This document shows, piece by piece, positions 1 to 8,131 of a stretch of DNA of 37,153 bases. The notes beneath the pieces are model-generated. The model saw only the letters and a program-made list of their open reading frames with translations, was not told the DNA's origin and did no database searches. The first letter of the stretch is position 1; each line of letters opens with the position of its first letter. A program made the translations under genes and the position numbers. The DNA is taken from contig NZ_BJVJ01000060.1 of the NCBI RefSeq assembly GCF_007989085.1, positions 1 through 37,153 on the forward strand. Direction: 5' to 3'. This stretch comes from Pseudonocardia sulfidoxydans NBRC 16205. GTDB taxonomy: Bacteria; Actinomycetota; Actinomycetes; Mycobacteriales; Pseudonocardiaceae.

Positions 1-124
1 CAAACTGCGTGAAGATCGGCGCCTGCACGAACCGGTTGCGCAGCGTCATCGAGCCGATGCGGCCCGGTTCGAACAGCGGTCCGTCGTCTGTCGTCGTGCC
101 TGAAACGCTCTGTGTGGTGGTCAT
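1..124 (-). CDS. NADH:flavin oxidoreductase (Old Yellow Enzyme-like), N-terminus only
   Basis: Only the first 41 codons lie in the window; the gene runs off the left edge. It starts at the ATG read from 124 to 122. After about 15 polar residues comes LFEPGRIGSMTLRNRF followed by APIFTQF. This is the usual entry strand of OYE/2,4-dienoyl-CoA reductase-type FMN barrels, where 'LFxPxxIGxxxLRNR' leads into the first beta strand carrying FMN contacts. Such enzymes reduce activated C=C bonds with NAD(P)H, but the substrate cannot be told from this fragment. An AraC regulator begins upstream on the same strand and ends 108 bp away, so the two could be linked. The family call rests on a short motif only. 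Confidence 0.7.
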   Translation of the reverse strand, partial: MTTTQSVSGTTTDDGPLFEPGRIGSMTLRNRFVQAPIFTQF

Positions 125-232
125 GTCCCGCCTTCGCGTCGTCGGGAAACGCTCGGGGACGAGGCTGCCCCGCACGACGCGACGGGACATGCTGCCGAGA
201 GCACGGAACTTGACAGGGAGTGCACGCCCCGG

Positions 233-1144
233 TCAGTCCTCCCGGCGGGCCTCGCGCGGGGTCATGCCGAAGTGCGCGCGGTAGGCCCGGCTGAACGACG
301 ACGGGCTGTCGAACCCGCACCGGCCCGCGACCTCGGTGACCGACAGGTCGGCGCCCGTCAACAGCTGACGGGCCCGCTCGAGCCGGCGGCGCCGCAGATA
401 CTCCCGTGCCGTCTCCCCCGAGCCCTGGAACAGCAGGTGCAGGTAGCGCAGCGACACGGCGTTGGCCTTCGCGACCGTGTCCAGCGTCAGCGTCGGGTCG
501 GACAGATTGGCGTCGAGGAACGACTTGACCTGCAGCAACAGCACCGCGTGCGTGCCGCTGCTGCCGTCACGGGCCCGGGCCAGCGAGGCGTTGAGCAGGT
601 CGAGCGCCATCCGGCCCGCCCGCTGAGCCGTGTCGGGCTCCAGGTCCTCGTGCCCGGTCGCGGTCTGCAGCCACGCGTGCAGCAGCCGCAGGTCCGCCGA
701 GTCCGGGATGGCCCGGACCAGCGCCGCGTCGAGATCCGGGACAGCCGCGGCCAGCAGGGCCCGCGGGACGAACATCGTGTGCTTGTCCAGCCGTGACGCC
801 GTGAAGCACTCGACGGGCCGCACCCCGTCCCACAACGCCGCGCCACCCGCCGTGACCTCGGCCGTGCGGCCTTCCTGGCGCAGGTACTCCGTGCCGTGGT
901 GCACGAGGAGCACCGCCACGTACTCCCCCGGCGTGTCGCGCAGCTCCGCCCGGCCGCGCCGCCCCGTCATCCGCCCGATCCGGCAGCCCACGACCCACGG
1001 CTCGCCCAGGTCCCACCGCGCCGACGTCGGCGCCCGGTCGTCCCCCAGGTCCAGCGACCACGGCAGGTGGCTCACCGAGATCGCGTCCAAGGCGTCGTCG
1101 TCCACGTACGCCGGAGCTGCGCCCCCGGCCGTCCCGATGCTCAT
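233..1144 (-). CDS. AraC-family transcriptional regulator
   Basis: A 303-residue regulator. The start is set at the ATG at 1144 (MSIGTAGG) because homologous-looking sequence begins there; a longer in-frame extension to 1327 is low-complexity Arg-rich and probably not translated. The first ~180 residues look like the AraC-binding-like sensor domain (cupin-type strands, GEYVAVLLVHHG). The last ~100 form the double helix-turn-helix: LTLDTVAKANAVSLRYLHLLF for the first HTH, then SVTEVAGRCGFDSPSSFSRA and YRAHFGMTPREAR for the second, which is the classic AraC signature. It sits directly upstream of, and on the same strand as, the OYE-like gene at the left edge, which makes that gene a natural target (inference). 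The inducer is unknown. Confidence 0.9.
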   Translation of the reverse strand: MSIGTAGGAAPAYVDDDALDAISVSHLPWSLDLGDDRAPTSARWDLGEPWVVGCRIGRMTGRRGRAELRDTPGEYVAVLLVHHGTEYLRQEGRTAEVTAGGAALWDGVRPVECFTASRLDKHTMFVPRALLAAAVPDLDAALVRAIPDSADLRLLHAWLQTATGHEDLEPDTAQRAGRMALDLLNASLARARDGSSGTHAVLLLQVKSFLDANLSDPTLTLDTVAKANAVSLRYLHLLFQGSGETAREYLRRRRLERARQLLTGADLSVTEVAGRCGFDSPSSFSRAYRAHFGMTPREARRED

Positions 1145-1492
1145 GTCACCGCCAGGTCCGCCGCGTCGTCGACACTCGCACGCTAGGCGCGCACGTGCGG
1201 ATCCGGAAGACGAGCGTTCCACTCGCCGAACCGCCCGGCCGGCCCCGCGACGACATCCCGGCAGGGTCACCCGACGCAACCCCGCCAGGCATGTCGTGGT
1301 GTGCACGGAACTGCGCGACCCGTGCACGATCCCCTTCAGGGAGCGCAGCGCATGCCCGACCGCGGGGAGCTCCCGTGCCGCCGGTCGCGCGCAACCTCAG
1401 CGCTGCGATCCGGGCCCGGGACGACCGTGAGGTTGCGCGCGACCTCCCGGGCGCACCCTCAGCCGTGCTCGGGCGGTCCAGCGGCGGGCACG
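1145..1492. other. 348-bp non-coding gap between AraC and oxygenase genes
   Basis: No credible gene on either strand. The main content is a 17-bp perfect inverted repeat (1383-1444, listed separately) lying just past the oxygenase stop. The promoter of the AraC gene should be in the part near 1145-1250. A TGTCAC-N17-CGTC string at 1144-1170 reads on the plus strand, but no gene follows in that direction for 1.7 kb, so it is probably chance. Confidence 0.6.
1383..1444 (-). terminator. 17-bp perfect inverted repeat, probable terminator of the oxygenase gene
   Basis: Arms 1383-1399 (GGTCGCGCGCAACCTCA) and 1428-1444 are exact reverse complements separated by 28 nt; the spacer itself holds CCGGGCCCGG. 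It begins 49 bp beyond the stop of the minus-strand 2OG oxygenase gene. It has no U-tract, as is common for actinobacterial terminators. A small repeat element is the alternative. Confidence 0.55.
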
Positions 1493-2209
1493 TCAGGCGG
1501 CGTCGTGGAAGACGAGCCCGAGGGTGTGCCGGCTGCCCGACCGCACGGTGCTGACGCCGTGCTTCATCGGGCCCTTCGACCAGCCCCGGCTGGAGGCGAC
1601 GGGCCGGTCGCGCGTCGTGAAGATCAGTCCGTGACCCTGCGGCACCGTCGTCGACGATCCGCGGGACTGGGCGCGCGGGCGCTGCTCGACCATCAGGAAC
1701 TCGCCACCCGTGAAGTCGACGCCCGGCTCGTCGAGCATCACCACGACCTGCAGCGGGAACAGCATGTCGCCGAAGACGTCGCGGTGCAGGGCGTTCCAGT
1801 CGCCGGCGCCGTAGCGCAGCAGGATCTGCGCCGACCGGTCCTGGCCCGCCGCGTGGCAGCGGGCGATCCACTCGACGAGGTCGTCGGGCCACGGCGCGGG
1901 TGTGCCGAGGCGTTCGGCCCAGTCCCGCGCGATCGGCAGCAGCCGCGGATAGAACGCCGCACGCAGCTGGGCGACGACCTCGGGCAGGTCGTGAGTGAAG
2001 TACCGGTACTCCCCCGACCCGAACCGGTGCCGCGCCATGTTCACCGTGGTGCGGAACCGGTCCGCGTCGTCGTAGAGCGCGGCGACCGCCCGGCAGGCCT
2101 CGGGCGTGAGCAGGGGTCCGGTGAGCGCGTGACCGTGCTCGTCGAGCTCGGCGGCCAGCGCCGGCCAGTCCTGCGCCGCGACCGTCTCGCTCGTGAAGAC
2201 GGTGGTCAT
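1493..2209 (-). CDS. 2OG-Fe(II) oxygenase, AlkB-like DNA-repair type (PF09859-like)
   Basis: 238 residues; start at ATG 2209, preceded by GAAAGG at good spacing, so a 25-residue upstream extension in the same frame is not used. The iron triad and 2OG arginine are visible: H142-x-D144 in NALHRDVFGD, H217 in MKHGVS, and Arg 224/227 in VRSGSRHTLGLVFHD. The stretch FPLQVVVMLDEPG followed by DFTGGEFLMVEQRPR-QSR matches the family annotated as oxygenases acting on damaged (alkylated) DNA, by my recollection of PF09859. The expected reaction is 2-oxoglutarate- and O2-dependent oxidative demethylation in the cytoplasm. It is transcribed alone, with a strong inverted repeat after its stop. Family assignment is secure; the DNA-repair role is by family only. 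Confidence 0.85.
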   Translation of the reverse strand: MTTVFTSETVAAQDWPALAAELDEHGHALTGPLLTPEACRAVAALYDDADRFRTTVNMARHRFGSGEYRYFTHDLPEVVAQLRAAFYPRLLPIARDWAERLGTPAPWPDDLVEWIARCHAAGQDRSAQILLRYGAGDWNALHRDVFGDMLFPLQVVVMLDEPGVDFTGGEFLMVEQRPRAQSRGSSTTVPQGHGLIFTTRDRPVASSRGWSKGPMKHGVSTVRSGSRHTLGLVFHDAA

Positions 2210-2295
2210 CGTCGTGTCCTTTCGATCTCTTCCTGCCTCCACGGTGCTCCCCTCCGGCAGCCTTCGCTGGCGGGATTCGGACACGGCACGCAGGG

Positions 2296-2330
2296 GGACG
2301 CCCCGGGACCGTCGCGGTCCCGGGGCGTCC
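2296..2330 (-). terminator. GC-rich hairpin after the small Cys/His-rich gene
   Basis: A 16-bp perfect stem (2296-2311 with 2315-2330, beginning GGACGCCCCGGGACC) closes on a 3-nt TCG loop. It lies 15 bp past the stop of the minus-strand small gene and upstream of the oxygenase start, so it should separate the two transcripts. No U-tract follows. Confidence 0.75.
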
Positions 2331-2344
2331 GAGGAGAGAGCGGA

Positions 2345-2599
2345 TCAGTGGTGGCTGTAGCTGCTGCTGTGGCCCCAGCTGTCGTCACAGTGCGACTTGT
2401 GCTCGGTGTGGCACTTGTCCTCGTAGGACTTCTCGTCCCAGCAGTCGTCGTAACGCTTGTCGTCGCAGTGGCTGTACTTGTCGTCCCAGCAGTCGTCGTA
2501 CTTCTTGTCGTAGTCGTGGCAGCCCTTGCCGTAGTCGTCGTTCCAGGACTTGTCGTGGCCGCTGTACTTGGAACCGGAGTGGCAGGAGGACTTGAACAT
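2345..2599 (-). CDS. Small Cys/His/Asp/Tyr-rich protein, possible metal binder
   Basis: 84 residues from ATG 2599, preceded by GAAGAGG six bases upstream. No known family is recognised. The composition is extreme: 7 Cys, 10 His and very many Asp, Lys and Tyr, with almost no aliphatic residues and no membrane segment or clear signal peptide. It contains a degenerate internal repeat: KKYDDCWDDKYSHCDD then KRYDDCWDEKSYEDKC, followed by SHCDD. The ends are Ser/His-rich (SSSYSHH). The Cys and His arrangement suggests metal chelation, and the divergent neighbour is an MFS exporter with a His-rich tail, so a metal storage or buffering role is plausible (inference). A structural or adhesive protein cross-linked through Tyr/Cys is an alternative. 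It probably forms its own transcription unit ending at the hairpin just downstream. Confidence 0.75.
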   Translation of the reverse strand: MFKSSCHSGSKYSGHDKSWNDDYGKGCHDYDKKYDDCWDDKYSHCDDKRYDDCWDEKSYEDKCHTEHKSHCDDSWGHSSSYSHH

Positions 2600-2761
2600 T
2601 TCGGGCCTCTTCTCGTTGTGGGGTGTCGCGCTGTGGGGGTCGTGCCGTGCTGAGGAGAACTCTGCCGCCCGGCGGGCCCGGTTTCGATCGAGTGCGCCCC
2701 CGTTCCCGAGGGGGCAAACCCCCGACCTGCACGGCGGGTCGACTCCCACCCACCGACACCC

Positions 2762-2785
2762 GAAATGGTCACCTGCCGCCATTTC
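2762..2785. promoter_or_regulatory. Inverted repeat GAAATGG-N10-CCATTTC, candidate operator
   Basis: A perfect 7-bp inverted repeat, A+T-rich against its surroundings, in the 280-bp divergent gap between the Cys/His-rich gene and the MFS gene. A second shorter dyad, ATTCG-N6-CGAAT, lies at 2823-2838, about 40 bp before the MFS start. Both have the form of repressor sites for a dimer; the binding protein is unknown. Confidence 0.4.
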
Positions 2786-2879
2786 CTTGCTGCAAAACGG
2801 TGGCACGTACGCCGTCGACGCAATTCGATTCCGCGAATACAGTGCGCCGCGACGACAATGGCACCCCCGACAGGACGAC

Positions 2880-4172
2880 ATGCGCGCACTGCTGCACGAC
2901 CGGGTCTACGTGAAGCTGTTCGCCGCACAGCTCGTGGCGCTCGTCGGCACCGGTCTGGCGACAGTGGCCCTCGGCCTGCTCGCCTACGACCTCGCCGGCA
3001 CGAACGCCGGTGTCGTGCTGGGAACGGCGTTGGCGGTCAAGATGATCGCCTACGTCACGGTGTCGCCGGTCGTGGGCGCGTGGGCCGACCGGGTGCCGCG
3101 CCGCGTCGTCATGGTGGGTGCCGACGTGGTGCGTGGGCTCGTCGTCCTCGCGCTGCCGTTCGTCACCCAGGTATGGCAGGTGTACGCGCTCATCGCGGTA
3201 CTGCAGTCGGCGTCAGCCGCATTCACGCCGACATTCCAGTCCGTTCTCCCCGACGTCCTTCCCGACGAGTCCGACTACACCCGCGCATTGTCGGCGTCGC
3301 AGTTCGCGTCGGCGGCCGAGACGATTCTGAGCCCGCTGCTCGCCGCGGCGGCGCTCACCGTCCTCACATTTCACGACCTGTTCGTCGGCACCGGGATCGG
3401 GTTCGCCGTATCGGCGGTCCTCGTCGCGACGACGGCCGTGCCGGCTGCGCGCCGCAGCTCCCGTGACCGGTTCCGCGACCGGCTGGCCTCGGGGATGCGG
3501 GCGTTCGGCACCGTGCCCGCGCTGCGCGCCGTGCTCGCGTTCGACCTCGTCATCGCGGCGACCGGAGCCATCACGCTCGTCTCCACCGTCAACGTGGTCC
3601 GCGACCTGCTGGCCGGGTCGGAGTCCGACGTCGCGCTGCTGCTCGCCGCCGCCGGTGCCGGCACCGCGACCGCCGCCGTCGCCTCACCTCGGCTGCTGCG
3701 CGTCGCCCACGAACGCACCGTCATGCTCGCAGGCTCGGTGATCGCGCTGGTCTCCGTCGCCGGATCGATCGCGCTGGCCGTCGGGGCGTCGTGGGGCCTG
3801 GCCTGCGTCGTGTGGGCGGGCATCGGGCTGGGCAACGGTCTGACGCTGATGCCGGTCGGCCGGGTGCTGCGCCGCGCGGGCCGTCTCGACGACCGGCCCG
3901 CCGTCTTCGCGGCGCAGTTCTCGTTGTCGCACGCCTGCTGGCTGCTCACCTACCCGCTCACGGGGCGCCTCGGCACCGCGGCCGGGTTCGTCGTCACCTG
4001 GGCGGTGTTGCTCGGGCTCGGGGTCGTCGGCGTCGCCGTCGCCCTGGCCGTCTGGCCGCGGCGGCTCACCCGACCCGTCCTGCACACCCACGACGACACC
4101 GCGGCCGGGCACGGCTGGTCGCACAGCCACGAGATCATGGACGACGCGCACCACCACCCGGTGCCTGCCTGA
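2880..4172 (+). CDS. MFS exporter with C-terminal His-rich tail (NreB-like layout)
   Basis: 430 residues from ATG 2880, overlapping nothing upstream. About ten to twelve hydrophobic segments are visible. The loop VGAWADRVPRRVVMVGADVVRG is the MFS motif-A region between helices 2 and 3, and QSVLPDVLP is typical of the NreB/enterobactin-exporter branch of drug/metal H+ antiporters. The last ~35 residues leave the membrane and carry eight His (HTH, GHG, SHSH, HHH) with several Asp, which resembles the metal-binding tails of nickel/cobalt exporters such as NreB. Likely role: proton-driven efflux of a metal ion or a metal-related compound across the plasma membrane. The divergent Cys/His-rich gene supports a metal theme. 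The 3' end overlaps the convergent CoA-transferase gene by 38 bp. Drug efflux remains possible. Confidence 0.85.
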   Translation: MRALLHDRVYVKLFAAQLVALVGTGLATVALGLLAYDLAGTNAGVVLGTALAVKMIAYVTVSPVVGAWADRVPRRVVMVGADVVRGLVVLALPFVTQVWQVYALIAVLQSASAAFTPTFQSVLPDVLPDESDYTRALSASQFASAAETILSPLLAAAALTVLTFHDLFVGTGIGFAVSAVLVATTAVPAARRSSRDRFRDRLASGMRAFGTVPALRAVLAFDLVIAATGAITLVSTVNVVRDLLAGSESDVALLLAAAGAGTATAAVASPRLLRVAHERTVMLAGSVIALVSVAGSIALAVGASWGLACVVWAGIGLGNGLTLMPVGRVLRRAGRLDDRPAVFAAQFSLSHACWLLTYPLTGRLGTAAGFVVTWAVLLGLGVVGVAVALAVWPRRLTRPVLHTHDDTAAGHGWSHSHEIMDDAHHHPVPA

Positions 4173-5298
4173 CCTCTTCCCGGATCGCCTCGGTGTGCTC
4201 GCCGAGGGCGGGCACCCGGCCGTCGCGACGTGGCCAGCCCGCCCCCATCGCGGGCGGGACCAGCGCGGGCAGCGGCCCGACCGGCGAACCCACCTCCCGC
4301 CAGCGGCCCCGCTCCGCCAGCTGCGGGTGCGCCGCCAGGTCGTGCACGTCGTTGAGCCGGGCGTTGCCGATGCCCGCGTCGTCCGCGCGGCGCTGGACGT
4401 CGTCGATGTCGTGGCGGGAGCACCACTCGCGCACGATCGCGTCGAGCTCGTCGCGCAGGCCCACCCTGTCCTCGTTGCGCGCGAACCGCGGATCGGTCGC
4501 GAGGTCCGGCCGCCCCAGCAGGTCCTCGGTCAGCCGTCGCCACTCCCGGTCGTTCGTGGTGCCGAGCACGACGGTGGCGCCGTCGCGCGTCGGGTAGGCG
4601 CCATAGGGCGCGACCGTCGGCGAACCCAGGCCGACCGGCACCAGCTCGCCACCGTGCACGACGGTGTTGAGCGCGAAACCCATCATCTCGGCGAGGACGT
4701 CGAGCATCGCGACGCGCACGACCGTCCCCCGCCCCGTCCGCTCCCGGTCGTAGAGCGCGCCCAGCACCGCGGAGTAGGCGTAGAGAGCGGTGCCGATGTC
4801 GGCGACCGGAACGCCCGGCTTTACCGGCTGCCCGGGCAGGCCGGTGATCGCACACGCGCCGCCCTCGGACTGGATCAGCAGGTCGTAGGCCCGTTTGTGG
4901 TCGAGCGGGCCGCCCGTGCCGTACCCGGAGATGTCGACGACGACCAGCCGCGGGAAACGCTCCACGAGATCGTCGGGCGCGAACCCCAGCCTGCCCAGCG
5001 CGCCCGGGGCGAGGTTGCTGACCAGGACGTCCGCCCGCCCCAGCAGCGCCTCGAACACCGCACCGTCGACGTCGTCGCGCACGTCGAGCTCCGCGGACTC
5101 CTTGCCGTGGTTGAGCCACGTGAAATGCGCCGACATGCCGCGCACGACACCGTCGTAGTGCCGCGCCGCGTCACCGACACCGGGGTTCTCGATCTTGATC
5201 ACCCGGGCACCCAGGTCGGCGAGATGCCGGGTGCACAACGGTGCCGCGATGGCCTGCTCCAGCGCCACCACGGTGATGCCGTCCAACGGCGCGCCCAT
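4135..5298 (-). CDS. Family III CoA-transferase (CaiB/Frc type)
   Basis: 387 residues; ATG 5298 is preceded by CAGGGAGGGCGC, a strong ribosome-binding site. The N-terminus LDGITVVALEQAIAAPLCTRHLADLGARVIKIE is the standard opening of the family. NHGKESAELD and ISGYGTGGPLDHKRAYDLL follow, and the catalytic Asp is D167 in VADIGTALYAYSAVLGAL. These enzymes move CoA between carboxylic acids through an aspartyl-CoA anhydride; the acid pair is unknown. About 390 residues is normal length. No acyl-CoA dehydrogenase or hydratase gene is adjacent. The gene upstream is the remnant ABC importer, 294 bp away on the same strand, so it probably has its own promoter. Confidence 0.92.
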   Translation of the reverse strand: MGAPLDGITVVALEQAIAAPLCTRHLADLGARVIKIENPGVGDAARHYDGVVRGMSAHFTWLNHGKESAELDVRDDVDGAVFEALLGRADVLVSNLAPGALGRLGFAPDDLVERFPRLVVVDISGYGTGGPLDHKRAYDLLIQSEGGACAITGLPGQPVKPGVPVADIGTALYAYSAVLGALYDRERTGRGTVVRVAMLDVLAEMMGFALNTVVHGGELVPVGLGSPTVAPYGAYPTRDGATVVLGTTNDREWRRLTEDLLGRPDLATDPRFARNEDRVGLRDELDAIVREWCSRHDIDDVQRRADDAGIGNARLNDVHDLAAHPQLAERGRWREVGSPVGPLPALVPPAMGAGWPRRDGRVPALGEHTEAIREEVRQAPGGGARRP

Positions 5299-5486
5299 GC
5301 GCCCTCCCTGGTTCGTCGACGTCCCGCTCCCGCGGGCCTCACGCCTCCAGGATCTCCGGTCGGGCCCCGGGTCGCGCGCGGGAGCCGATCAGCAACGCCT
5401 GTGATCACGGGGAAGGCCGTCACCTGGCGCCCGCCGTCTCATCGCCGGATGTCCGCCGGCGGGGCGGGGAAGCGCAGTCGTCCCTC

Positions 5487-5510
5487 GTGTCGAATGTGGA
5501 TTCTGAACAC
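5487..5510 (-). promoter_or_regulatory. Imperfect dyad upstream of the CoA-transferase gene
   Basis: In the gap 5299-5592, GTGTCGAAT and ATTCTGAACAC form an imperfect inverted repeat (two extra bases in one arm) about 190 bp before the CoA-transferase start. It is the most A+T-rich spot of the gap, so it may mark the promoter or operator region. Weak evidence. Confidence 0.2.
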
Positions 5511-5592
5511 GTTGTCCTGGAGTGAGATGCTCACGACCGGCGCAAGTCTCGACGGGTTCCGTTCCACCTCCCTCGAGACCGCAGCTCCGCGG

Positions 5593-6642
5593 TTATCCGC
5601 CGACGCCCATCGAGCCCGTGCGCCGCCGGCGCACCTGCGCGGAGATGGCGATCGCAACGACGACCGCCGCCCCGTTGAACACGTCGGTCACCCAGGGCTT
5701 GAGCCCGACGAGGATGAGGCCGCTGATCGTCGTTGCGATGAAGATCAGCGCGAGCACCGTCCCCCCGACGTTGTAGCGCCCCGGGCGCAGCGTCGTCGCC
5801 CCCAGGAAGACGGCGGCGAGCGCGGGCAGGATGAACGGGATCCCGCCGATCGACGGGTCGCCGCTGCCCTGGGCGGCGATCTGCATGATGCCGCCGATGC
5901 CCGCGAGCAGGCCCGAGACGACGAAGCTCTGGAAGACGATGCGCCGCGCCGGGATTCCGTTCAGCCGCGCGGCGTTGAGGTTCGACCCCGTGGCCGTGAG
6001 GAACCGACCCCACGGCGTCTGGGTGATCAGGTACCAGGACGCGAAGCACACCACGACGGCGATGAGGAACAGCGTCGGCACGCCCAGCAGGTTCTGGTTC
6101 CCGAGCTCGACGAGCCACGGCGACAGGCCGTTCTGGATCGGGAGGCCCTCGGTATAGGCCTGGACGAGCCCGATGAGCACGGTCCCAGTGCCGATCGTCG
6201 CGATGATCGAGTTGACGCCCAGGTAGGCGACCACCAGCCCGTTGACCGCCCCGATGGCGCAGCCCAGGACCAGCCCGACGACGATCGCCGCGCCCAACGG
6301 CAGTCCGTAGCGGCTCATCGCCGAGGCTGTCGCGACCGAGCTGACGCACAGGATCGCGCCCGTGGAGACGTCGAACCGGCCGCCGAGCAGCGGGAGCATC
6401 AGGCCCATCGCCAGCACGGCCAGCACGCTGATCGACGTCGTGACGATCCGAACATTGGCCACCGTGCCGAACGTCTCGGGCTCCATCACCACGAAGAACA
6501 CGATCTCGAGCACAAGGATGACGACGAGGCCGAAACGCTCGCCGAGATCGAGCAGGCTCGGACGCGGGCGGGCGCGTGACGGTCGATTCCCCCCGTCCAC
6601 GGGGTTCGGGCGCTCACGGACCTGCGAGCCGGGAGTCGTCAT
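5593..6642 (-). CDS. Sugar-type ABC transporter permease (RbsC/BPD_transp_2 family)
   Basis: 349 residues from ATG 6642, which overlaps the ATPase stop as ATGA (6639-6642). A ~45-residue polar N-terminus precedes about nine hydrophobic segments. Family marks are LPLLGGRFDVSTGAILCVSS near the second/third helix, GVNSIIATIGTGTVLIGL, and SGLLAGIGGIMQIAAQGSGDPSIGG, all typical of ribose/autoinducer-2-type importer permeases. It would form the membrane pore together with the neighbouring double ATPase. That ATPase is broken and no substrate-binding protein gene is present, so the system is probably non-functional unless parts are supplied elsewhere. The substrate (pentose, hexose or another polar solute) cannot be read from this sequence. 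Confidence 0.88.
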   Translation of the reverse strand: MTTPGSQVRERPNPVDGGNRPSRARPRPSLLDLGERFGLVVILVLEIVFFVVMEPETFGTVANVRIVTTSISVLAVLAMGLMLPLLGGRFDVSTGAILCVSSVATASAMSRYGLPLGAAIVVGLVLGCAIGAVNGLVVAYLGVNSIIATIGTGTVLIGLVQAYTEGLPIQNGLSPWLVELGNQNLLGVPTLFLIAVVVCFASWYLITQTPWGRFLTATGSNLNAARLNGIPARRIVFQSFVVSGLLAGIGGIMQIAAQGSGDPSIGGIPFILPALAAVFLGATTLRPGRYNVGGTVLALIFIATTISGLILVGLKPWVTDVFNGAAVVVAIAISAQVRRRRTGSMGVGG

Positions 6643-8124
6643 GACGCTTCCTCTGCAAGGTAGACGAGTTCGGTCAGCCGGTCCTTGGTCAGCTCGACGG
6701 CGCCGACCTCGCCGACGATGCGGCCGCCGCACAGCACGAGAACGCGGTCGCACGCCAGCGCGAGCTCCTCCATGTCCGACGACACGAGGAGCACGGCGAG
6801 ACCCGCCTCGACCCCGTCGCGCACGGCGCGGTGGATCTCGGCGCGGGCGCCCACGTCGACGCCCTGGGTCGGCTCGTCGAGCAGCAGCAGCCGCGGTTCC
6901 CGCTGGAGCCAGCGGGCCACGACGACCTTCTGTTGGTTGCCGCCCGACAGCGAGGACATCAGCGCGTCGGGCCCCGGGGCGCGGATCGAGAACCGCTCGA
7001 TCGCGTGGGCGGTGTCGCTCCGCTCCCGGCGCGAGCTGATCCGCAGCCGGCGCCGGTCGGAGCGCAGGGAGGCCAGCGAGATGTTCTCCTGCACCGAGTG
7101 GTCGACCAGCATCCCCTCGTGCTCGCGGTCCTCGGGGACGTAGGCGATGCCGGCCGCCATGGCCTCCGACGGCGATGCGCGCGGCGAACTCCGCGCCGCC
7201 CAGCCGGAGCGTGCCGCTCTCGACCGGGTCCGCGCCGAAGACCATCCTGAGCAGCTCGGTACGACCCGAGCCGAGCAGGCCGGCGACCCCGACGATCTCG
7301 CCCTTGCGCACATGCAGGTCGACGCCGCGGAGCGGACCACCGGTCACGCCGCGCAGCTCGAGCACCGTCTCGCCGGTGATGGTCGCCGCCGGCTCCGCGT
7401 AGACGGTCTCGACGGGTCGCCCGACGATGTACTCGACGAGCTGGGCCTCGGTCAGCCCTGCGCCGGGCCGCGAGACGACGAGCTCGCCGTCGCGCAGCAC
7501 CGTCACGGCGTCCGCGATCGCCAGCACCTCGTCGATCCGGTGGCTGACCAGCAGGATCGCCTGGCCGGACGAGGCGAGCGAGCGCAGGGCACCCAGCAGC
7601 AGGCTCGCCTCGTGCGGCGGCAGCGACGCCGTCGGCTCGTCAAGCACGAGGACGCAGTGGCTCGACGCGTCGACGTCCTGCAGCGCGCGGGCGACGGCGA
7701 CCATGGTCTGTTCGGCGGGCCGTAGGGTCCCGAGCTCGGTGTCCGGGCCGCCCGGGATCTCGAAGCGCTCCAGGAGGGCCCGGGTGCGCCTGCGCAGCCG
7801 CGACCAGTTGATCCCGGGCCCCGTCGTCGGGAACCCGCCGTCCATCGCGATGTTCTCAGCGATGGTCATCGTGTCGAACACCGCGGGCGTCTGGTGCACG
7901 AAGCGCAGGCCCGAGGCCCGGGCAGCGTCGGCGGACGTCGCGTCCGCCGCCAGCGTGCGCTCGCCGACGGTGATCGTCCCGCCGGGGTCGGCCCGGTGGA
8001 AGCCGGCCATGATCTTGATCATGGTGGACTTTCCGGAGCCGTTGCCACCCAGAAGCGCGTGGATCGACCCGCGCTCGATCTCGAACGAGACCGAGCGCAG
8101 CGCCCGGGTGGCGCCGAACGAGCG
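6639..8124 (-). pseudogene. Sugar ABC transporter double ATPase (RbsA/MglA type), 5'-truncated and frameshifted
   Basis: Two ABC domains are recognisable. Domain 1 has Walker A GGNGSGKST, Q-loop FVHQTPAVFD, Walker B VLVLDEPTASL and LLVSHRIDE. Domain 2 has GLLGSGRTELL, SLSGGNQQKVVVARW and LLLLDEPTQGVDVGARAE. Two lesions are visible. First, the reading frame changes around 7175-7184, where GGAEFAAR must join SEAMAAGIAYVPEDR; this fits loss of 2 nt from a GC repeat. Second, homology begins abruptly at SFGATRAL near 8121. The usual ~15 N-terminal residues are missing, and no ATG, GTG or TTG lies between the in-frame stop at 8167-8169 and the ATG at 8022, which is already past Walker A. The 5' break coincides with a 28-bp dyad. 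The frameshift could be a sequence error; the truncation could not. Confidence 0.85.
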
Positions 8125-8131
8125 GCGCGCG

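Noticed and set aside
1144..1170. TGTCAC-N17-CGTC on the plus strand
   Set aside because: It overlaps the AraC start codon and points to no gene for 1.7 kb; most likely chance, and a caution about the motif.
2696..2715. GCCCCC/GGGGGC hairpin before the MFS gene
   Set aside because: Only 6 bp of simple G/C runs in a GC-rich gap; no functional context.
4195..6579. A 794-codon open frame on the plus strand
   Set aside because: It lies opposite the clear CoA-transferase and permease genes, is Arg/Asp/Gln-rich and has no domain; a GC-rich antisense shadow.
5593..8022. A single 809-codon frame joining ATPase and permease
   Set aside because: The stretch between 6642 and about 7175 is out-of-frame Arg/Pro-rich sequence; the apparent fusion is produced by the ATPase frameshift.
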